Assembly: GCA_030600975.1 (NCBI GenBank)
Contig: JAUVUL010000045.1
Location: 1 to 8,414 of the forward strand
DNA length: 8,414 bases
Origin: Candidatus Aegiribacteria sp.
GTDB taxonomy: Bacteria > Fermentibacterota > Fermentibacteria > Fermentibacterales > JCC-6
Direction: 5' to 3'
Both the position numbers and the translations under genes were made by a program. Positions 6,008 to 8,414 of this stretch are shown one piece after another; position 1 is the stretch's first letter, and each line of letters opens with the position of its first letter. The notes under the pieces are model-generated. The model was given only the letters and a program-made list of their open reading frames with translations. It searched no databases and was not told where the DNA came from.

Positions 6008-8178
6008 TCGTTCCTCCCGGTGGCTTTATTCATCGCGTTTTCAAGAACTGATCCAGGCGAGACAGACATTTCGATAATGTTAAGCAATTCATCCGTGGAA
6101 TAGGGTTTTCTAAGAATGCTGACTCTGGGTCCAGGGAATTCAGGCACGGAATCACTGTTAACATAAAAGCCTGTACTAATAATAATCTCGATATCGGGAA
6201 ATGTTTTCCTTACGTCTGAGACAGTCTCTTCCATTGATTCATCGATAACGGAATGGTCCAGCAGTAAATAATTCGTTTCTGATCCAGTCATCATTTTCTT
6301 TATTTCTTCCAGATCAGCAGCAGTGACAACATTCATACCATACATCGTAAGAACATCGGACACGCTCTCCCTGACAGCCCGTGATGCATCGCATATCGCC
6401 AGTTTCATACTGCTCAGGTTGATTCTGTGGGGTGATTCCGCATGGGTTATATCGAAAAGATAGTCTTCACTGGTCCGAAACAGGATATTCAACGTAGTAC
6501 CTGTAGATCCTTCCGTGAACACAGGGTGACAGTCAAGCCTTGAAAGCACCCCCGCAACCGATGAAATGTGAGAACCGTAGTCCCTCTGTATGCCCGACAG
6601 ATCTGTCTCGGGGTCGAGCAGAGCCTCCTTCAGTACTACGGGTATTCTGGTTCCATCAGTAAAGCTTATGGATACTGATCTCGAAACAGTTCTATCACAG
6701 TTTGCAGAGAAGATCGAATCAGATACGGGTGAAGGTACATCCCTGGCACCGAGATTTATCCTTACCGACCCACTGGTAGATTCAAGAGAATAGAAAACCA
6801 TATTCTTGACTATCTGAGTGAAATCTGCCCTTGAGCATTCAACCTGTGGCAGAAAACCAGGAACATCCAACCCTATTGAAACCCTCTCCGGAAGAACATC
6901 ATTCAGGGCTGTGGATATGGCATCAAGTTCCGAGAAGATCTCGATGGTTTTAACCTGAACCTGGTCATGTGTTTCGTGATACTTATCCCCTCCTGAAAGA
7001 ACGTCAGATATCCTGTTGAGTTGATCAAGGAATAATTGATCCCCATGAAACTTCATCCTGCCCTCTTCGAGATATGATCTGATACGTTGGATATCGCTGT
7101 CAGACAGGCCTCCTGCGGATACTTCATGCACCTGCGAATAAATTTCGGATTCTTCTGTTCCCGGCAGCTTATTCCCGATATCTTTAACTGATATGGCGTA
7201 TCCCGTCTTACCGAGCATCTCGATTCTGAAAACGGCTTTCCTCGAACTGCCTGAACTATCGATAATACCAAGAATAAGTTCAAACGGTTCTTCATGCTCC
7301 GGGTATTCGATCAGATCCTGATCCTCCCGTGTAAAACAGGGTAGCTCGTGAAATTTAGCACCCCTGATATCGTTCTTCGAAATATCGATCAGTTTTTCTG
7401 CGGAATTATTCACGTAAAGAACTGCGCCACTGATATCCAGCCGGAATAACGCTGGAAATTCAAACCCGTCGAGAAACGTTGAGGGACACTCGTCAATTGT
7501 CATGATTTCCACAATACCGGCAGTTTTCACAGCGTCGTTGGTCTGATAGAAACCGTTCTTCTCGATCTGTCTTCGAAGGTCAGCCAGTTTCAAGAACAGG
7601 CCAGGCAGGATCAGCAGTATTATCGCTGCAGCTGAAATGATATAGATATTATACTTGCTGTTCAGAATTGCATTTCCATGAACGTTTTCAAATACCATTC
7701 TGGAAATCGAAGTATTCCGGGATGAATCAACAACAGGATAGAAAATGATAAGACTTTTTTCCTTGCCCCTTTCCACATATCGCATTGCAGGCAAACCGCT
7801 TCTTATGGCGCTTTCCGCCAGAGAATCTTCCTCGAAGTAAACACTCTCTAGAGTATCACCGTGAATCGAGTATAAGATCATGCATTCGCTCAGGTTGAAG
7901 GATCCCAGAAATTCGGGTTTCAAATCCAGATAAACAAATCCATAAGACTGACGACGGTTGAACATTATGAAGGACATGGTATCATTCATGGAAATGCTGG
8001 TAATACTCTTTGCGGTCTGGATAGCCTGTTCCTGTTCCAGCCGTATTACTTCTGAGTACATTTCGTCAGTAAAGTGAATATATGCTGCAAAGACAGCAGC
8101 TATTGCGATTGTACTGAAAATGAAGGGGAACAGCACCCGCAGCATGACCTTCGGTGAGATACCCGGGAAGAGGATCAT
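6004..8178 (-). CDS. Membrane sensor hybrid: extracytoplasmic domain, PAS, degenerate histidine kinase, receiver
   Basis: This 724-residue protein has a membrane segment at about 13-34, an extracytoplasmic sensor (about 35-176) of unrecognised type, and a second membrane segment (about 177-197). A PAS-like domain follows (about 238-335, FPALFRLDISGAVLYVNNSAEKLI). A kinase-like region covers about 345-570. His351 in QVHEV lies about 108 residues before the N-box-like QIVKNMVFYSLEST (455-468), the normal H-box to N-box distance. The second N-box Asn is replaced by Tyr463, the G1 segment is only TDGTRIP (507-513), and the G2 glycine-rich loop is absent, so ATP binding is doubtful. The end STGTTLNILF (558-567) matches the G3-like close of the fold. 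The C-terminal receiver (about 591-706) keeps D597, phosphoacceptor D641, S668/T669 and K691, with Cys596 in place of one acidic residue. GGGAG precedes the ATG by 4 nt. Its stop overlaps the MgtC-family start, suggesting a joint role. Confidence 0.82.
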   Translation of the reverse strand: MILFPGISPKVMLRVLFPFIFSTIAIAAVFAAYIHFTDEMYSEVIRLEQEQAIQTAKSITSISMNDTMSFIMFNRRQSYGFVYLDLKPEFLGSFNLSECMILYSIHGDTLESVYFEEDSLAESAIRSGLPAMRYVERGKEKSLIIFYPVVDSSRNTSISRMVFENVHGNAILNSKYNIYIISAAAIILLILPGLFLKLADLRRQIEKNGFYQTNDAVKTAGIVEIMTIDECPSTFLDGFEFPALFRLDISGAVLYVNNSAEKLIDISKNDIRGAKFHELPCFTREDQDLIEYPEHEEPFELILGIIDSSGSSRKAVFRIEMLGKTGYAISVKDIGNKLPGTEESEIYSQVHEVSAGGLSDSDIQRIRSYLEEGRMKFHGDQLFLDQLNRISDVLSGGDKYHETHDQVQVKTIEIFSELDAISTALNDVLPERVSIGLDVPGFLPQVECSRADFTQIVKNMVFYSLESTSGSVRINLGARDVPSPVSDSIFSANCDRTVSRSVSISFTDGTRIPVVLKEALLDPETDLSGIQRDYGSHISSVAGVLSRLDCHPVFTEGSTGTTLNILFRTSEDYLFDITHAESPHRINLSSMKLAICDASRAVRESVSDVLTMYGMNVVTAADLEEIKKMMTGSETNYLLLDHSVIDESMEETVSDVRKTFPDIEIIISTGFYVNSDSVPEFPGPRVSILRKPYSTDELLNIIEMSVSPGSVLENAMNKATGRNE

Positions 8179-8208
8179 TGTTCTCCCTTCAAAAATCAGT
8201 AAACAATT

Positions 8209-8237
8209 AGTTTCAGTCGATGAAATGAATATGTCAA
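8209..8237 (-). promoter_or_regulatory. Candidate promoter for the sensor-mgtC operon
   Basis: The minus strand contains a perfect TTGACA (8237-8232). At a 17-nt spacing the -10 position is GAAACT (8214-8209), a poor match (3 of 6), so this may be an activator-dependent promoter or a chance -35. The transcript would start about 25 nt before the ATG at 8178. Confidence 0.3.
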
Positions 8238-8307
8238 GGGTTAAGAGTAAAATCCAGCCGGAAGTATGAAATCAAGACCATTTCCCACAATCAAGGAAGG
8301 CATTACA

Positions 8308-8414
8308 GCCTATTTCATATCTCTTCAATAAAGATTTAGTCTGTTTTATTCTACTTGTCTTCACTAAGTAGAATAAAACAGACTAAATCTTTATTGAAGA
8401 GATATGAAATAGGC
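8308..8414. repeat. Perfect 49-bp inverted repeat with 9-bp loop at window edge
   Basis: The left arm 8308-8356 (starting GCCTATTTCATATC, ending TTCTACTT) and the right arm 8366-8414 (starting AAGTAGAATAAAAC, ending GAAATAGGC) are exact reverse complements over 49 bases. They are separated by GTCTTCACT. The arms are AT-rich and noncoding. The right arm ends on the final base, so the repeat may continue outside and target-site duplications cannot be checked. It could be a long hairpin, a miniature inverted-repeat element, or a fold-back artefact at a contig end. No transposase or open reading frame lies within it. Confidence 0.9.

Noticed and set aside
8179..8307. A short gene or riboswitch in the leader before the sensor gene
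   Set aside because: I found no convincing small frame with a ribosome binding site. I also see no magnesium-riboswitch-like (ykoK/mgtA) architecture, despite the MgtC-family gene downstream.
8308..8414. The long inverted repeat as a rho-independent terminator or an integron attC site
   Set aside because: The stem is AT-rich and far longer than a terminator, with no terminal T-run after it in view. There is no attC-type R'/R'' core or bulge pattern, because the arms are perfectly paired.

Overview
The window looks like chromosomal DNA from an uncultured diderm (Gram-negative type) bacterium. The evidence is an mreB-mreC shape operon, a lipobox-bearing LolB-like lipoprotein that implies an outer membrane, strong GGAGG ribosome binding sites, tight gene packing and moderate GC. 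The mix of a degenerate hybrid sensor kinase, a PHP phosphoesterase and an HD phosphohydrolase would suit an FCB-group or candidate-phylum lineage. That placement is a weak inference, because there is no rRNA or marker gene here to test it. I see no phage, IS, CRISPR, tRNA or rRNA genes.

Layout. Positions 1-3766 are all on the minus strand. Reading in the direction of transcription they are: a PHP-domain phosphoesterase (3766-2882), a 69-residue TPR-like helical protein with a GTG start (2876-2667), a LolB-like lipoprotein (2667-1891), a 131-nt gap with a candidate promoter, mreB (1759-710), and mreC (705 to the left edge, truncated). The first three genes are coupled by a 5-nt gap and a one-base TAATG overlap, so they form one operon. 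mreB and mreC form a second unit that probably continues into mreD outside the window. A 194-bp divergent control region (3767-3960) with a 7-bp dyad separates these from an HD-domain phosphohydrolase on the plus strand (3961-5301).

The HD gene converges, across a 34-bp gap, on a minus-strand pair. This pair is a 724-residue membrane sensor (8178-6004) whose histidine-kinase domain appears degenerate but which carries a C-terminal receiver, followed with a 4-bp ATGA overlap by an MgtC/SapB membrane protein (6007-5336). The coupling suggests that sensor and MgtC protein share a function, perhaps an envelope or ion response.

The right edge (8179-8414) has no gene. It holds the leader region of the sensor gene and then a perfect 49-bp inverted repeat with a 9-bp loop, ending exactly at the last base. 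This is either a genuine AT-rich long hairpin or MITE-like element, or a fold-back artefact at a contig end. It is the most conspicuous non-coding signal in the window. The most interesting protein is the pseudokinase-receiver hybrid coupled to MgtC.
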